Source: Cochliopodium minus (Eukaryota; Discosea; Himatismenida; Cochliopodiidae). From it: a DNA stretch of 59,737 bases. The notes under the pieces are model-generated. The model ran no database searches. It saw nothing but the letters and a program-made list of their open reading frames with translations, and had not been told where the DNA came from. The stretch covers positions 161,575 through 221,311 of the forward strand of contig JAMYWO010000009.1 of assembly GCA_024220525.1 (NCBI GenBank), given 5' to 3'. Made by a program: the position numbers and the translations under genes. Shown in pieces: positions 19,820 through 32,751 of this stretch (its first letter is position 1; every line of letters starts with the position of its first letter).

Positions 19820-22092
19820 TTAATCTTCAAAACTCCAACACTTTATGGTATCAGCAAACGCACCTACAACTCTACCCTCATTAAAAGTCATCAAAGAACA
19901 ACCTTGAACCTCAGGATTAGAGTTATCATTCTGTCTCAAGGAACCACCAAGCAAAGAATAGATACGGGTGCCGTTCTCTCTGTTCCACACTTTGATGGTG
20001 TTGTCGGTAGCTCCACTCACTATTTTTTTGTCGTCGAATTGCATGGAATTGATGGGGCTGGGGGTTTGTGGGTCTCTGTAGGTATGTAAAAGAATACCCG
20101 TATCCAATANNNNNNNNNNNNNNNNNNNNNNNNNNNNNNNNNNNNNNNNNNNNNNNNNNNNNNNNNNNNNNNNNNNNNNNNNNNNNNNNNNNNNNNNNNN
20201 NNNNNNNNNAGGGAGATGCCTCCATTAGCGAATCCTGCCACGAGTTTGGTAGAAGAGAAAATCTGAAAACAACTGAAAGAAGGAAGATTGAAAAGGATGT
20301 TGTTTGGATTTCTAAGATCCCAAACCTAAAATGAATAAACAAAATGAAAGAAACGATTATTATTCAAAAAAATAAATTGATTATTTTATTTTTGTACTAA
20401 TAAGCAATTTATTAAAAATAAATTCATTTTTTAAAAAAAATTTCTTACTTTACTTCCTCCTGAAGAAGTAGATACTAAGTAATTTTGGTTAACTTGAAAG
20501 TCTTTGATAGCACCTGTATTAGTTTGGAGCAAGTGGAGCATTTGGAAGTTGTTTCTCAAATCCCACAAGCGGACAGTTCCGTCAGAAGAGGAGGTATATG
20601 CTTTCTCGTTATCGAAGGAAACTTTACTGACAGAAGCATTGTGATGGAGTGTATTTAAAAGTTGTCCCGTATTTGTATTCCATATTTTTGAAGTCGCTAA
20701 TAAAAAAAAGGTGTTTATTATTTAAATATAACAAATTATAAATGTAGTTTTCAAAATGTAAATTTTTTTCAAAAAATTGAAATAATTTTCACATTAAAAA
20801 TAAATAAGATTCTTCAAAAAAAAAAAAGATTACAATCAACCGAGGAAGAAGCAATTTTGATTTCGTTAAAATCTACACTTGTTATTTTTCCAAAATGTCC
20901 CTCTAAAGAGAAAAGGGAGTTTTTGTTTCTGACGTTCCAGATTTTGACGGTGTTGTCCGAAGAACCTGACACGACGTTGTTTCTGTACATTTTCATGCAT
21001 GAGATGAATCCTTTGTGTCCTCTCATTGGAGTCATTTTGAAATCACTGGGTTTACCACTAGACCATCCTCTGTTTTAATTGAAAAAAATAAAATTGAATA
21101 AATAAAAATATAAATACATGAAAAAATAAAATTAAATGAAAAATAAAATTAAATGAAAAATAAAATTAAAAAAAAAATTTTTTTTTTTTTACCTTTTTAG
21201 TTTTAAAAGATTCAAAAAGACTTTCTTCCAAGTTGTCTCTCTGTCCACATTACAAAATGGGAAACGAACTTTGGCAATGTCTCTCCAAAGAAAAGGATCA
21301 TTGGATATTCTGTTGAAGTCGTTACAAACACCTGACGTTTTAGTTAAGGAAATTGCATCTAACTTCTGGAAGATTCTGAGCAATATTTCTTCAGGGAGAT
21401 AAAAGATAAAGCACTTTTTTTGAAGAAAATTTTTTAAACAATTAAAATTTTAAAATAATTTGATTAGTAAAAAATAATTAATTCATTTTTAATTAAATTT
21501 TAAATAAAAGAAAAGAAAATTAAAAAATTTTTTTTTTATAATTACATCATTGTTATTGTCATTGGTATTGTTTTCATTATTATTATCATTGTTATTATTG
21601 TTGTTTTCGTTTTTGCATTTATCTATCAGATTTTGAATTTCTGTTTTTTTTTAAATGTTTTTGAAATTTCAATTTTTTGAAAATTTCATCTTTTTTCTTA
21701 CCTTGATTAGGGAGAGGTAAAGGTTCCCCGAAAGGTTTTCTTGAATATTTAGATTATTTTAAAGTTCCCATTTTTTAATTTTGTAAAAGGAGTTTACCTG
21801 CAAAAAGGGCACAACGGATTTTGCTTCAATACTCTTTCTATGCCTTATTTATCATGAGATATTTTTTTATAATTTAAATTTTCTTCAAGTAAAATAATTT
21901 CGGGAAATTTTACAATCCTTGCAAAATGAATGATTACCTTAAATATGATATGATATAAATTAAATATTTAGCTAAATATTTCACAAAAAGGAATAATTTT
22001 TTTTTTTTACAATCAAGGGAGATAGGAATGTTAAATATCTCAAAACAAATCCAACAAGTGAGTTGATCTTCAAGATCTCCAAAAATACTCAT
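19820..22092 (-). CDS. RING-F-box-WD40 protein, interrupted by a 100-N gap
   Basis: Putative self-contained ubiquitin ligase or SCF adaptor. Minus-strand exons: 22092-22011, 21937-21914, 21843-21798, 21739-21702, 21640-21546, 21413-21193, 21069-20834, 20696-20449, and 20325 to 19820 across the gap. Exons 1-3 build a C3HC4 RING: CWIC, then DCNHSFCKDC, then NPLCPFCR. Exon 5 is an Asn-rich linker. Exon 6 holds an F-box (YLPEEILLRIFQKLDAISLT, VCNDFNRIS). WD40 repeats follow: GSSDNTVKIWN, SSDGTVRLWDL, STSSGGSKVWDL, SGATDNTIKVWN, ending FADTIKCWSFED and a stop. RING exon 2 is just 24 nt. Every junction before the gap is phase-compatible, which supports one gene rather than a RING gene plus an F-box-WD gene. 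Residues flanking the Ns suggest almost nothing is missing. Confidence 0.87.
20110..20209. other. Assembly gap, exactly 100 Ns
   Basis: A placeholder gap inside the last WD40 exon. On the coding strand the left side ends ...GGISL and the right side resumes LDTGILL. WD repeats need only a Trp and one or two residues between these, so the true gap may be a few bases. The reading direction agrees on both sides, so this join looks correct. Confidence 0.95.
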
Positions 22093-22288
22093 TGATTATA
22101 AAGAAAAAACCTGGATAAATTTTGCTTTCGATTTTTTTTTTATTTTTTTTTTTTTATTTTGATAAGCACAAAAAAAAGCTATCAATTGAAAATTAAAAAG
22201 TTTGGTTAAAATTAAAGAATTTGGTTTTATAAGATGGAGATAGCTTATTTCAATTAAATAAAATAAAAAATTTAAAATAAATTTTTTT

Positions 22289-25200
22289 TTAATAAATTAA
22301 TTCATTTGTAGTCCATTTAGGAAATACTCTTCTATAAAGAGACATGCATACAGTGTCTTGATGGGTGATTTGGGTGTCGAAAACACACTTCATAAGACCG
22401 TGAGTACCATGAGGTTCCTTGATGTTACCCACTTTACCGTGTTTGGTCCACAACTCTACTGGTTTGAACCATTTGATATCTTCAGGAAAATGAAACATTC
22501 CTAAAAATAAAAAAAAAAAAAAAAATAATTAATAAATAATTTTAATTTAATATATAAAATAAATCGATAAAAAATTAATTAATAAATTAAAAGAAATAAA
22601 AATTTACCTCTAATGAAGGCGGTACGTTTGTGGATCTTGTACGGATTTCCTGTCAATGTAACTTTCTTTACGTTGATGATATCTGGGTCAGTTTTCAGGT
22701 AAGTTCCTGTCCCAGCAAGATGTAATCCATCCTTTGTCTCTTTAAAAATAACCAAAGGACAGCTAAATAAAAAAAAATCAAAAATAAAAAAAATATAAAA
22801 ATAAAATAAAAATAAAAAAAATGATTTTAAAAATATAAATATGGAAAAAATAAAAAAATAAAATTTAATAAAAAATCATAAAAAAAATAAAATATTTTAA
22901 AAAAAAATTAAAAAATATATTTAAAAATTACCTTCCAAAAGTGATAGGACCATAAAATGAAGCGGATCCATTAACATCAGAGTGAAGAAATTTACAATAT
23001 TTTTGTTTGTCAACATTTGGACTGCCTTGAGAGAAAATAGGATTGACTTTCAATCTTTTCCAGCCAAAACAAAATACCAAATCTTCTTTGGAGCAAATGG
23101 ATACAGGGTAGTTGTGGTGTTTGGTGACTGAAAAATGCAACACTGAGTGTTTATGTTCATGTTTAAGTAAACTCCCAACAATGAAAGGTCTTGCTGGGTC
23201 AATAAGAGATACCTTTATTTTAAAAAAAAAAACCAAAAATTATTAAAAATTTTTTCATTATTTTTTAAATTTTTTTAATTATTTTTCAAAATTTTTTTAA
23301 TCATTATTTGTTTATTATTTTTTTTCTTTTAAATTTTTTTTTTATTTACGAGTTTCTCGGGGAAATTAGCGATATAAATAGATACGTATTGTCCTGGAAC
23401 TGCTCCTTCCTTAGATTTCTTTTTGTTTCTCTTTACGGCACGTTGCCAATTTTCGAATTGAAAAATTCTAGAATAATCTTCTGGCAAAGATTCCTATTTT
23501 AATAATTAATTAAAATGTGAAAAAAAAACAAAAATAAAAAATAAAAATATAAAATACTTTTGGATCCCATGAAGAAGTTCTATATGACTTTAATCCTCTA
23601 TATTTTTGAAAACGAATTGAAGCACGTTGATTAACAGGAGCTTCAACTTCATCAGGCCAGTCGAGTTGCTCGTTCTCAAGCTCCTCCAAAGTGTGGTTGC
23701 TTCTGTCCTTGATTCTGATGCTGAAATGAGACTCTTGGATGGACATTTTAACTTCTTCTTCAGAACTGCTGTCGATATGTTGTGCTTCACCGTCAAAACG
23801 AATGGTGTTTCGAGGTTTCTTTCCTTCATCTTCCATACCACTCTCATCATCATCTTCTTCCTCATCGTCAGAATAATCTTCCCTGTCTTCCTTTTCATTT
23901 ATTAGTTGTTTTTGATTAGAAGTAATTTTGTTTTTGTTGGTGGAATTAAATTTCAAGTTGGATTTTTCATTATCTCCTTCATTACTTTCAGAATCACTGT
24001 CCCCTTCACTGCTTTCAGTATCAGGAATCCAAGTGGTTTGGTAAGTAGAAGTACCCTTTGGCACTTTTTTCTTTTTGAGCTTGGTTGCAGCATTTTCGAT
24101 GTCTTCGAAAGAATCGTCCTTCAAATCTTGTTCTTCTGGCCAATTTTGATCTCCGTCAAGAGGATCAGGTATGTTTTCAAACTCAAGATTGTCTCTTTCC
24201 TCAGGGTTGAACTGATGTAAGATTCTTTCTTCATTAGTTTCTTCTTCTATCATTTTGTTTCCTCCCATTTTTTCTTTGGAGCAAGGATCATTTGCGGAAA
24301 CGATTTTGATGAGTTGGAAATCTCCGAAATATGGCAAATGAACGAGCAAATTTGCATTCATTTTTGCTCCTCCCTTTAAATAACCAGACACTACGAGTGT
24401 TCCTTTTTCTTCATCTCCTATTGATTGAAAAGCACCTGTTGGTTTGTTTGCTTTGATAAAGTTGTGTTTATCAGCCAAAAGATAACTTCTATCTTTTCTC
24501 CATTCTGTATCTGAAGGTGTCAATACATCCAAAAATCTGATAACCTATCAAAGATAATAATGATATTAAAATTTGATTCAAATTATTTGGGATTGATATC
24601 CACATTTATCCAAACAAAAGATTCAAAAAAAAAAAAAATTAAAATTTGAATATTTGGAAAATTACTTGATCTGCATCCTCTTTTTTATCCAAAGGCAATA
24701 TTCTTGTCACATTTGGAAATTCATGTTGAAATTCTTGCAAGATTTGTTTCTGAACCAATTTCTGTCTCTTGCTATCATTAATGTAGTTCACCCCTTGAGT
24801 AACAACAAAAACAGATCCTATACCTTGAGCTTTAAGAATAGAAATGACCTTTTTCCCTTCTGGAGTGATACTTTCCTCAGATACTACAAAGATTATAATA
24901 TCCGCAATCTTTGCGATATCCATCATGCAATAAATCTCTTCAGATGTTTGAAAGATGGTGAATCTTGTTTTATATTTTTTGCTTCGCATAGTTACAGGCC
25001 CCATTTTCTCGTATTCAGATCCCTCTGCAAGATAATCCAACAGATTACTTCTTGCCTCACTCATATTAACCTTCTCTCCTCCCAAATTGATCAATGCAAC
25101 CAATTTGGGTGTTGGTTCAGCTCCTATACCTCTCTTGTGTGAAATCATCACATCTCTTCTATTTTTGATGATTTGTTTCTTTGTATTTCTCAAATCTTGT

Positions 25201-25367
25201 TTTGTATGATTTCCTTTTCTGTTTTTTATATTTCCTCTTTCAATATTACTGCTCGATACTTTTCCTGATGTTTTCCTATCTATTTCTCTTTTTGATTTAT
25301 GCCCTGCATTTCTTCCTTTAAATGATTTGTTTGGCAATTGTGATGATCTATGGTGATGTTCACTCAT
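22289..25367 (-). CDS. TSR1: Tsr1-type 40S ribosome maturation factor
   Basis: Bms1/Tsr1-family factor that acts on late cytoplasmic pre-40S particles. Minus-strand exons 25367-24666, 24544-23558, 23493-23350, 23212-22932, 22762-22608 and 22500-22289 give 826 aa, near the usual ~800. The basic N-terminus (LPNKSFKGRNAGHKSKREID) and GTPase-like fold are present. As in other Tsr1 proteins, the P-loop is absent (PKLVALINLGGEKV), unlike Bms1. The middle is acidic (DDEEEDDDES). The C-terminal Tsr1/Bms1 domain is well conserved: NPYKIHKRTAFIRGMF, EDIKWFKPVELWTKHGKVG, GTHGLMKCVFD and MSLYRRVFPKW. I call TSR1 rather than BMS1 from size and the missing P-loop. Start is the only ATG upstream of the conserved basic block. 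The upstream region faces the surface-protein gene at 25892. Confidence 0.95.
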
Positions 25368-25891
25368 TCTGATTTAAATACAATAATGGGAAAACCAATC
25401 TCTTTTTTATTTTTATTTTTCTTTATATTTTCTTGTTTTTATTATATGAGAAGAAATACTTGATATTAAGAAATTTAACATTATTTCTCAATGAGATATT
25501 CTTCATTTATCAATCAAACAATTTGGTGATATAATTGTCTCTAAAAATCATTCAATCTAAAAAAAAAAATCACGATTTCTTGAATATTTTTTTACAGGAA
25601 AATATATCTATGTTCATGGTCAATATCTTTTTTATCTATCACATAATTCCCATCATATTTAAAAACCATTTTCTCTTTTTAATTATTTTTATTTCGACGG
25701 AAGGAGAATTAAAAATAACCTTTATTTATTACGAATTATAAAAAGATCATTGAAAACAAATTTAAAAATCCAAAAAAAAAACAATCATCTCATATGATAT
25801 GATATGAATCTTTTTTTGCGAATTCTGAATTTAAAAAATAATATTTATAATTATATTCAATTAATAAATATATAAAAAAAAAAAAAAGATA
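25368..25891. promoter_or_regulatory. Divergent intergenic region, TSR1 / surface protein
   Basis: A 524-bp AT-rich spacer between two divergent genes. Short open frames occur, but none has exon-like borders or recognisable sequence. Confidence 0.4.
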
Positions 25892-28800
25892 ATGAGAATT
25901 ATATTATATTCTTTGCTATTTTTGACCCTATTCACACAATTTGCTTTTACTTTTACAGAAAAAGAGTTTGTGAAAAATGAATTTGATAAAAGAAGGAATA
26001 TGGAGAGGAGGTCTGCTTTGCACTTGGATTTTGGTGAAGTCTTTTTGTTTGATGAACAGGATGAATATAGAAAAGACATTTCCACAGAATATGAAGGGAA
26101 AAAGATAAGAAAAGATGCTGGTACAGAGGAAATATTTCATTTGAGCTTTAAAGTGAAAACAAAGGGAGATAGATTTATATCTTTGGAGCATAGCTTGAAT
26201 ACATCCGATGTTTTATGCTATGAAAATGGATTGTATATTCGCGCAGATGGATTTAACAAAATCAGAACGGGAGATATAATTGTCTCCAGCGGCGATTATA
26301 AATGCTCAGAATGGTCAAAAGCAATCAGGGATAATTATCAACATGAAGGAGATTTAAAAAGGAGAGTTACATCCATTTCCAAATTGAGTCAAGATATATT
26401 GCATGTGAGTACTAGTGAAGATCTATCATTGAGAGATCTCGTCTATTATCTTGAATTTCGATTGGTATCTTTCATCCCTGATGAAAATAGCAAGAAAAGA
26501 TATGAAGCCAATGGTTACTGGGGATTCAATTATAATACAACAACAAATCAAATCATAAATTCAAATGTTGAACCAATACGGGTATTTAATCAAACCATTG
26601 GAACATTTACATCAAATTGTTATGCATTTCTAAAGCTAAATCTTGATATTCAATTTGAATATTCCTATTATTATGGACTAACCAAATTTTCTTCGATTTT
26701 TCAAGGTAATTTCAAAATAAATGAATCATTTTTTTAATTATCATTTTTTTTTTTAAATGAAGGAATGGCATTTGCATCAGCTGAATTCAAAGCTAATTTG
26801 ACTAATCAATTTAACATTAATCTCTTCAACAAAACAATAATTAATAATCTTAACTTTTTCAAATATACATTCTATGTGTATTTTTTGCCTGTATCTCTTG
26901 ACCTCTACGGATCAATGAACGTGAAATCTGATTTAATTGGAAACACTACCGGAAATGCTTCCATTGCAATCACAAGTGAATTAATTACATCTTTTGGACT
27001 TGCTTACACATCTGGGTCGTTTGTTCCAATAAATCAAATCAACTATCCCAAATTCACAAGAAATGTTATAATGAACAAAATTACGATAAATTCTGATATA
27101 ATTACTTCCCTTACTTTGCAGCTAAAAGTAGTGCTATTTGGTGGGCTCACAGCTGAGCTAAACTTAGTTCCTTATTTTGGTATCAACTTTTCTACTTTTT
27201 TGTGCCCCTCTTCACTTATCGGATACCAAATGTACTACGGAGCTGATTTTGAAGCAAACTTTCCTCCATTCTATATTTCACTTCTTGGAAACGTCAATTT
27301 AGGTGGAAGACTTCCTTACACTTTCAAGGTACCAATGCTATCAAAAACAATGCTCACTTGTTCTTTTTGCTCTCAATGTACAAAAGGAATATTGATTCCA
27401 ACTTTAACCACCAAAAACATTATTGTTAGATCGGATACTGCTACGTATCATATGGAAGAATTCTTGGTCAAAATAAACAGCATTGCCAACTTAAACTCTA
27501 CACTATGTGGATCACCTTGTAATCCCTTCTTTTTTTTCAAGTTTTGCCAATCAAATTGTTCAACTGATTATTATTCACCAACTGCAATGAACACTTATTC
27601 TAGTGTATTCAATTATTATTTTCCAATGTAAGTTATTGAATTTTTTAATATTTTTAAACTGTTTTTCATTTAGACTTTTTGACGCAACAAATTCTTCTTA
27701 CTTCCAAATTTACATCGGATCAACAATGCAGCCAATCATAAATTCATATACTTTTTACCCAAATACTTCTTGTTCCAACTATCCTTGTTTATACAAAAGG
27801 GTTATTGATGAACAATTAGACATCCATTATAATATTTCTATTTTCAAAGTTTCAAATACAAAGTGGGGTAAATGGAGTGAAAATCTTACATCAAATGGTG
27901 GTGATAGCTTCTCAAAAACTAATTTTTCAAACTATTCAACAAACTGGGCAGATGCAGTTGTTATTCAGTCAAAATCTGTCACAAAAAACACAACTCTTTA
28001 TGTAGGAAATTTTAAAGTACCAACTTCAACAAGTTATAATTTCACCTCAACAACAAGTGGAGATTACTCATTTATTGCTCCAATATCCACATTCAACAAC
28101 AACAAAACAATTTATTTCAACAACTTTGATGCAACAGATACCAATGGAGTGTATCAATTATTTTCTGGACCTATTGTAGGTTATAATTCCAGTGTTATTG
28201 GGAACGTAATTGAAATGGGAAGCCTTGAAAATGGTGCAACAAACATGATAAAAATTAATTGGGATCCTCAAGATTTTTTTCTTAAAAAGTTTACTGGATA
28301 TTTTGTAGCTCTTAGATGTGATTCTCTCAGTGGAATTATTGGAGCTGTTGTCAAACCATCAATCTTTTTGAATGAGACTTTTTACTTAACTACATTGTCA
28401 ACTTCAAACAGTTTCACTTCTTTTGAGACAGCAAACATTAGTTCACTTAACTCCACTTCTCAAATAATTCAAATCACTTGTTCTTCTGATAGTGTGTGTG
28501 AGAATGTGAAGGCTGTAATTGCTCCTTATTTTTACCTCCAAGCCCAAACTCCTCTTTTGGGTTCATACCTTATTAGTAATTATCAAAATACTCAGATTTG
28601 GGTTAATGCTGACTCGAACATTAACAGAGCAGAACTTACATTTTCTAGCTTTGAAACACCCTTGTCATTGCTAATTTCAACCAACGTTTCCCAAATTGCA
28701 TGGACTGAAAGCGAAGTAGAATATTCTTTTAACATTACTCAAGATGAAACTAAACTTAGAGTGAACATAGATCAGGTCAATTCATTCATCATGAATGTAT

Positions 28801-30604
28801 TACCAATGGACAGAGTGACACAAGATATCTCTTTCCGTATATTGATCAACTATTTCATCAAACTACCTTCTGGAGGGTCTACATTGTATCACCAATTAGC
28901 AAACGGTGGAAGAATGGGATTTTATTCACCATATGAACAATTTGCCAACAATACAGCCTATGTTGTCAAAGTTTTAAGTGGAGTAATAAGAGTAGATGGA
29001 GCACCCACATCGACTGGATACTATTCTTTTTCAAATGGAGCAGAAAGTATAAGCACATTTTCGTCTTTTGCATCAACCTTTACTGTTACTCATTTTCCTT
29101 ATTTTCAGACCAATATTTCTCAACCATTCATGATAAACAACATCTTGGAAGGAACTTACTTGGTTATCGTGAACTTTGGAAATATCTCAGGTATTTCTGT
29201 AACTGCAAATTCTCTTAGTGGAAATTTTACTATGAGTGCAGCACAAAATTTAGCAGCAAATGTTACATTGAGTAACAATGGTTTTGGATCTAAAATTCTT
29301 TCTTATCAAAGATTATCCAACGAAGTACAAGCTTATTATTTTTTCTCTGCTATATCTCCAGTTGTAAATCTCACACTAAATTTTTCTGTTCTTTCGCCTA
29401 TATCTGGAGTAATGTATGCTTCTTCTCAATATTGGGACGATCTCTTAGGTGGGAAAGTGAATATTTCTTTACATCTCAACCCTCAATATAAATTTTCAGA
29501 CTTGATCATCTCTGACAATGAAAGAACATCTCTTCTATTTTCTTCTTTTTTCTCTTCAGGAGGTCTTGCTAACGCCATATTCAACACTTTAAACAGTTCC
29601 ATTGGTTTAAATGAGACAAATGGTTCACCATATTTGAACTTTGTGAATGAAACTTTAATTGTGATATCTATTCCTGCATTCTCTTATAACAGCTCCGCTA
29701 CAGAAAGCTTGGGAATCAACTTTACTTCTTCAATTCCAAATTACTTGATAATGCCCTTAATCTTTTCTAATTTTTCATTTTCATCCACTTTGAATTTTTC
29801 TTTTAGAGATACAGTACCTGAAACTATTTCTTCATCTCCTTCTTCTCAACAAACCACCGAATTTTCCCCATCGACTAATAATCCCACAATTACAACAAGT
29901 GAAGTAGCAACTATTATGAATACTCCATCCAATTCTCCCACAAGCATAGCAACCAATTCTGCTTCTACTTCTTCTCCAACTAATACTGCTTCTTCTCTTT
30001 CTCCAACTAATTCCGCTTCTAGTATTCCAACCTCTGCTTCTCCAACCTTAAATCCTTCCACAAATACTCCAACTTTTACAATAATAAACACCCAGACCAA
30101 CTCTGTTTCTCCAACAACCATTAATCCTTCAATTACACCGACTATTTCCCCTACAACTTTTCCTTCAACAATGTAACTTACTTTTTTTTATTTTTTTCTT
30201 TTTTATTTGATAAAACTTCCTTTAAAAAAAGATTTTTGTCTGGATCTTATAAATACGAGGGAGTTTGTCAAACTTCTCAGTGTTGTTGCTTCACTTCTAA
30301 CATTGATGTTAATCAAAATTCGCAAGGTATTGTCACTTTTTCAGGGCCATCTGTTGGTAACTGTTCTCAAGCTGGAGAACAGAAAATGATTTTTAATCTT
30401 GTTACTCCTTCTTCTGGAAGTGCTGATTACAAAAATGAAAGTTTCACCTTTTCCAAATCAGGAAATATGATCACTATTGATAATCTTAAAAACCCAAATT
30501 GTACAATGAAGATGAAATGTGTTTCTGGTTTATGTAGTGGTTCGATGATGATTTTTCTTTCCAAATTTTTATTTCTTTTCATCTTTCTTTTCTCTTGTTT
30601 ATAA
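25892..30604 (+). CDS. Large secreted, probably GPI-anchored surface protein
   Basis: Exons 25892-26705, 26763-27627, 27674-30172 and 30232-30604 join in phases 1, 2 and 2 to give about 1516 aa. It starts with a signal peptide (MRIILYSLLFLTLF...), has very many N-glycosylation sequons (NxS/T), scattered cysteines (CSFCSQC, CGSPCNPF) and beta-rich repeats. A Ser/Thr/Pro-rich stalk follows (about residues 1335-1445, TNSASTSSPTNT-type units). Near the end is a small cysteine domain (CQTSQCCCFTSN). The protein finishes with small residues (CSGS) and a hydrophobic tail (FLFLFIFLFSC), the layout of a GPI signal. The fold is not recognised. Adhesion, cell-wall or coat roles are all possible; I do not assign one. 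I looked for HAP2 and TRAP-like motifs and saw none. Confidence 0.85.
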
Positions 30605-30737
30605 TTATTTATTGCCAATCATCAGAAATTCTCAATTATTCTATGAACAATCAGTTTCAAATTAAAAATAAAAAAAAATTGCTTTCTAATTTTGACCTAT
30701 CCAAACTTTTTTTATTCAAAATATACTGTAATTAAAA

Positions 30738-31518
30738 ATGAAAAAAAACTCCAAGAATTCAAATGATAAGAAAGAATCCAAATCTGCAAACAAAAACAAA
30801 AATAAAAAAATTAGAGTGGACAATGATAGATTGGAAGAGATAAAAGAAGCATTCACTTTGTTTGATATAGATAATGATGGCAATATAGGTTTAATATGAA
30901 ACAATCTTTTATTAACACATAAATAAATTAGAATTTTATACATAGATGCAAATGAATTGAAAATAGCATTGAAATCTCTTGGTATTGAAGCATCAAAAAA
31001 TGAAATTAAAAAGATGATCAGTGAATTGGATAAAAATGGAGATGGAAAAATAAATTATCAGGTATAAATCACATTTATTTATATTTGAAGTCCAATATTT
31101 GCTAATCACGACATTTTATTTGATATTTTTTCCTTTTATATTTCTTTATTTGAAAAAAGGAATTTGAATCAATGATGACTGCGAAAATCGAACCAACAGA
31201 TACTATTGAAGAGATGACCAAAGTCTTTCAACTTTTTTCTGAAGATAATGATGGTAAAATTTTGATTTTTCTTTTTTAAAGATAAGAATTTATTTATTCC
31301 AATAAATATGACAACTAAAAAATCTTTTTGCCCAAGGTTTTATTTCACTTGAGAATCTTAAAAAAGTAGCAAAAGAGGTTGGTGAATCTCAAATTACTGA
31401 CGAAGAGTTGAAGGAAATGATAGCTGAAGGCGATTTAGATGGTGATGGAAAGATTTCTATTGATGAATTTACCAAGATGATGGAAAAAGTTCAAGACTTT
31501 TATAAAAACAATAAATAA
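30738..31518 (+). CDS. Centrin
   Basis: EF-hand protein of centrioles, basal bodies and contractile fibres. Exons 30738-30888, 30946-31061, 31160-31253 and 31337-31518 give 180 aa, with a Lys/Asn-rich ~28-residue head before the domain, as in centrins. EF loops: [12 protein letters not shown] (1), [12 protein letters not shown] (2), SEDNDGFISLEN (3, first position Ser, likely weak) and [12 protein letters not shown] (4). Centrin hallmarks rather than calmodulin: [20 protein letters not shown], then [15 protein letters not shown]. Its presence fits an organism with centrioles or flagella. It is flanked by the surface-protein gene (133 bp upstream) and an orphan gene on the other strand. Confidence 0.94.
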
Positions 31519-31820
31519 AATTAATTTTTACTAAATTACTTGTTTTTCTTGTAATTCCTTAGTTCATTTTTGAATAAATTTGCTTTCACTTAAAGTGTTA
31601 AAATCCTCAACCAATTTCATTGAACCACCTGTTTTCGTAATTGAATATTTAATTCCTTGTCAAATAGAAAATGAAAAAATTCTTAGAATACACTTTTTAA
31701 ATTTTTTTTTTATTATTATTTTTTTGTCACAATAAATCAAATTATATCAACAAAAAAATTATTTTCCATTTTGAGTTAATTTGTAGTGATCATCTTGATT
31801 TTCCAAAAAAAAAAAAACTT
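31519..31820. other. Gene-free spacer between convergent genes
   Basis: About 300 bp of AT-rich sequence between the centrin stop and the stop of the minus-strand orphan. It should contain both 3' ends. Confidence 0.6.
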
Positions 31821-32387
31821 TTATTTCTTCCTTAAGATTCTTTCAAAGGTTAATTCCTTGAGAAAACTATTGATCTTGGAATAGATGGTATATACAGTAT
31901 TATATGTTGTACTTTCTTGATTATGTTGCTTCAAATTATTATTTTCGACGGTTATATTTTTCTTTTTATTTTTTTCTTTCTCATCATCATTTATATCATC
32001 AAATTGTATCTTCAATGGAGTATCTATCATATTCACCTTCTTATTTTGCTCGATATTATTGTATTGCTGAGGGAAATTATACTTATGCTCCTGATCCGTT
32101 TGCCCATCATTTGATCCATCCAATTTCAATCGTGAAAACATTCTTGAATCGATCAATTCTTCAACTGGATCATGTTTTCTCTTTCTTGTCTCATTTATTT
32201 TTTCTTTAGGTGTATCTTGGAAGCTGAGATATTTTATTTCGTTGGTCAATGGTTGTATCATTCTATCATCCTGGAAAAAATTGTTAGATCTCATTTTTTT
32301 AAGTTGATTTTTATCGAATTCTTCTAGTTTTCTTTTAGGTGTTGTATTTGTTTTGTATATGATCGTGTTATATTCTTGTTTGTCCAT
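31821..32387 (-). CDS. Hypothetical charged protein, single exon
   Basis: An uninterrupted 188-aa frame starting ATGGACAAACAAGAAT. It is rich in Lys, Asn, Asp and Glu, has basic patches that could be nuclear signals (TPKRKLEEF, ETRKRKHDP) and an Asn/Lys-rich second half. No transmembrane helix, signal peptide or domain is recognised. Codon use and AT content match neighbouring exons, and the frame is long for such AT-rich DNA, so it is probably real. It is one of the few intronless genes here. Function unknown. Confidence 0.65.
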   Translation of the reverse strand: MDKQEYNTIIYKTNTTPKRKLEEFDKNQLKKMRSNNFFQDDRMIQPLTNEIKYLSFQDTPKEKINETRKRKHDPVEELIDSRMFSRLKLDGSNDGQTDQEHKYNFPQQYNNIEQNKKVNMIDTPLKIQFDDINDDEKEKNKKKNITVENNNLKQHNQESTTYNTVYTIYSKINSFLKELTFERILRKK

Positions 32388-32751
32388 ATATAAAATAAAA
32401 TTTCTTTTCTTTATTCAATCAGTATAGAATCCTTTTATCTCCTTTTGCTTTTTATTTTCCCTTTTGATATTAAAGAAATTCTAAAATTTTGGGTAATTTT
32501 TTTTTTATTTTTTTTTTTAGATTAATTGGGTATAAAAAAATATGAGAAAGAAAATTTTCTAAAAGATGGAAAATTACAAAAATTTCTTTCAATCCAATAG
32601 ATTTTGATGAAAATGAGATTTATTTAGTTTGAACACAGAAAATTTGTTAACATTTCATTTATCATTATAAATAAGAAAAAATATTTCAAGAAAATTTTAA
32701 AGAAAAGAATATTAACAACAAAAAATTTTTTTCATAATTTCGATGGATTCT
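32388..32751. other. Gene-free spacer
   Basis: 364 bp of T- and A-rich sequence between the orphan's start and the TPR gene's stop. No exon seen. Confidence 0.6.

Noticed and set aside
25892-30604. Gamete fusogen (HAP2-like) identity for the surface protein
   Set aside because: No HAP2 fusion-loop cysteine pattern and no transmembrane helix with a cytoplasmic tail; the end looks like a GPI signal.
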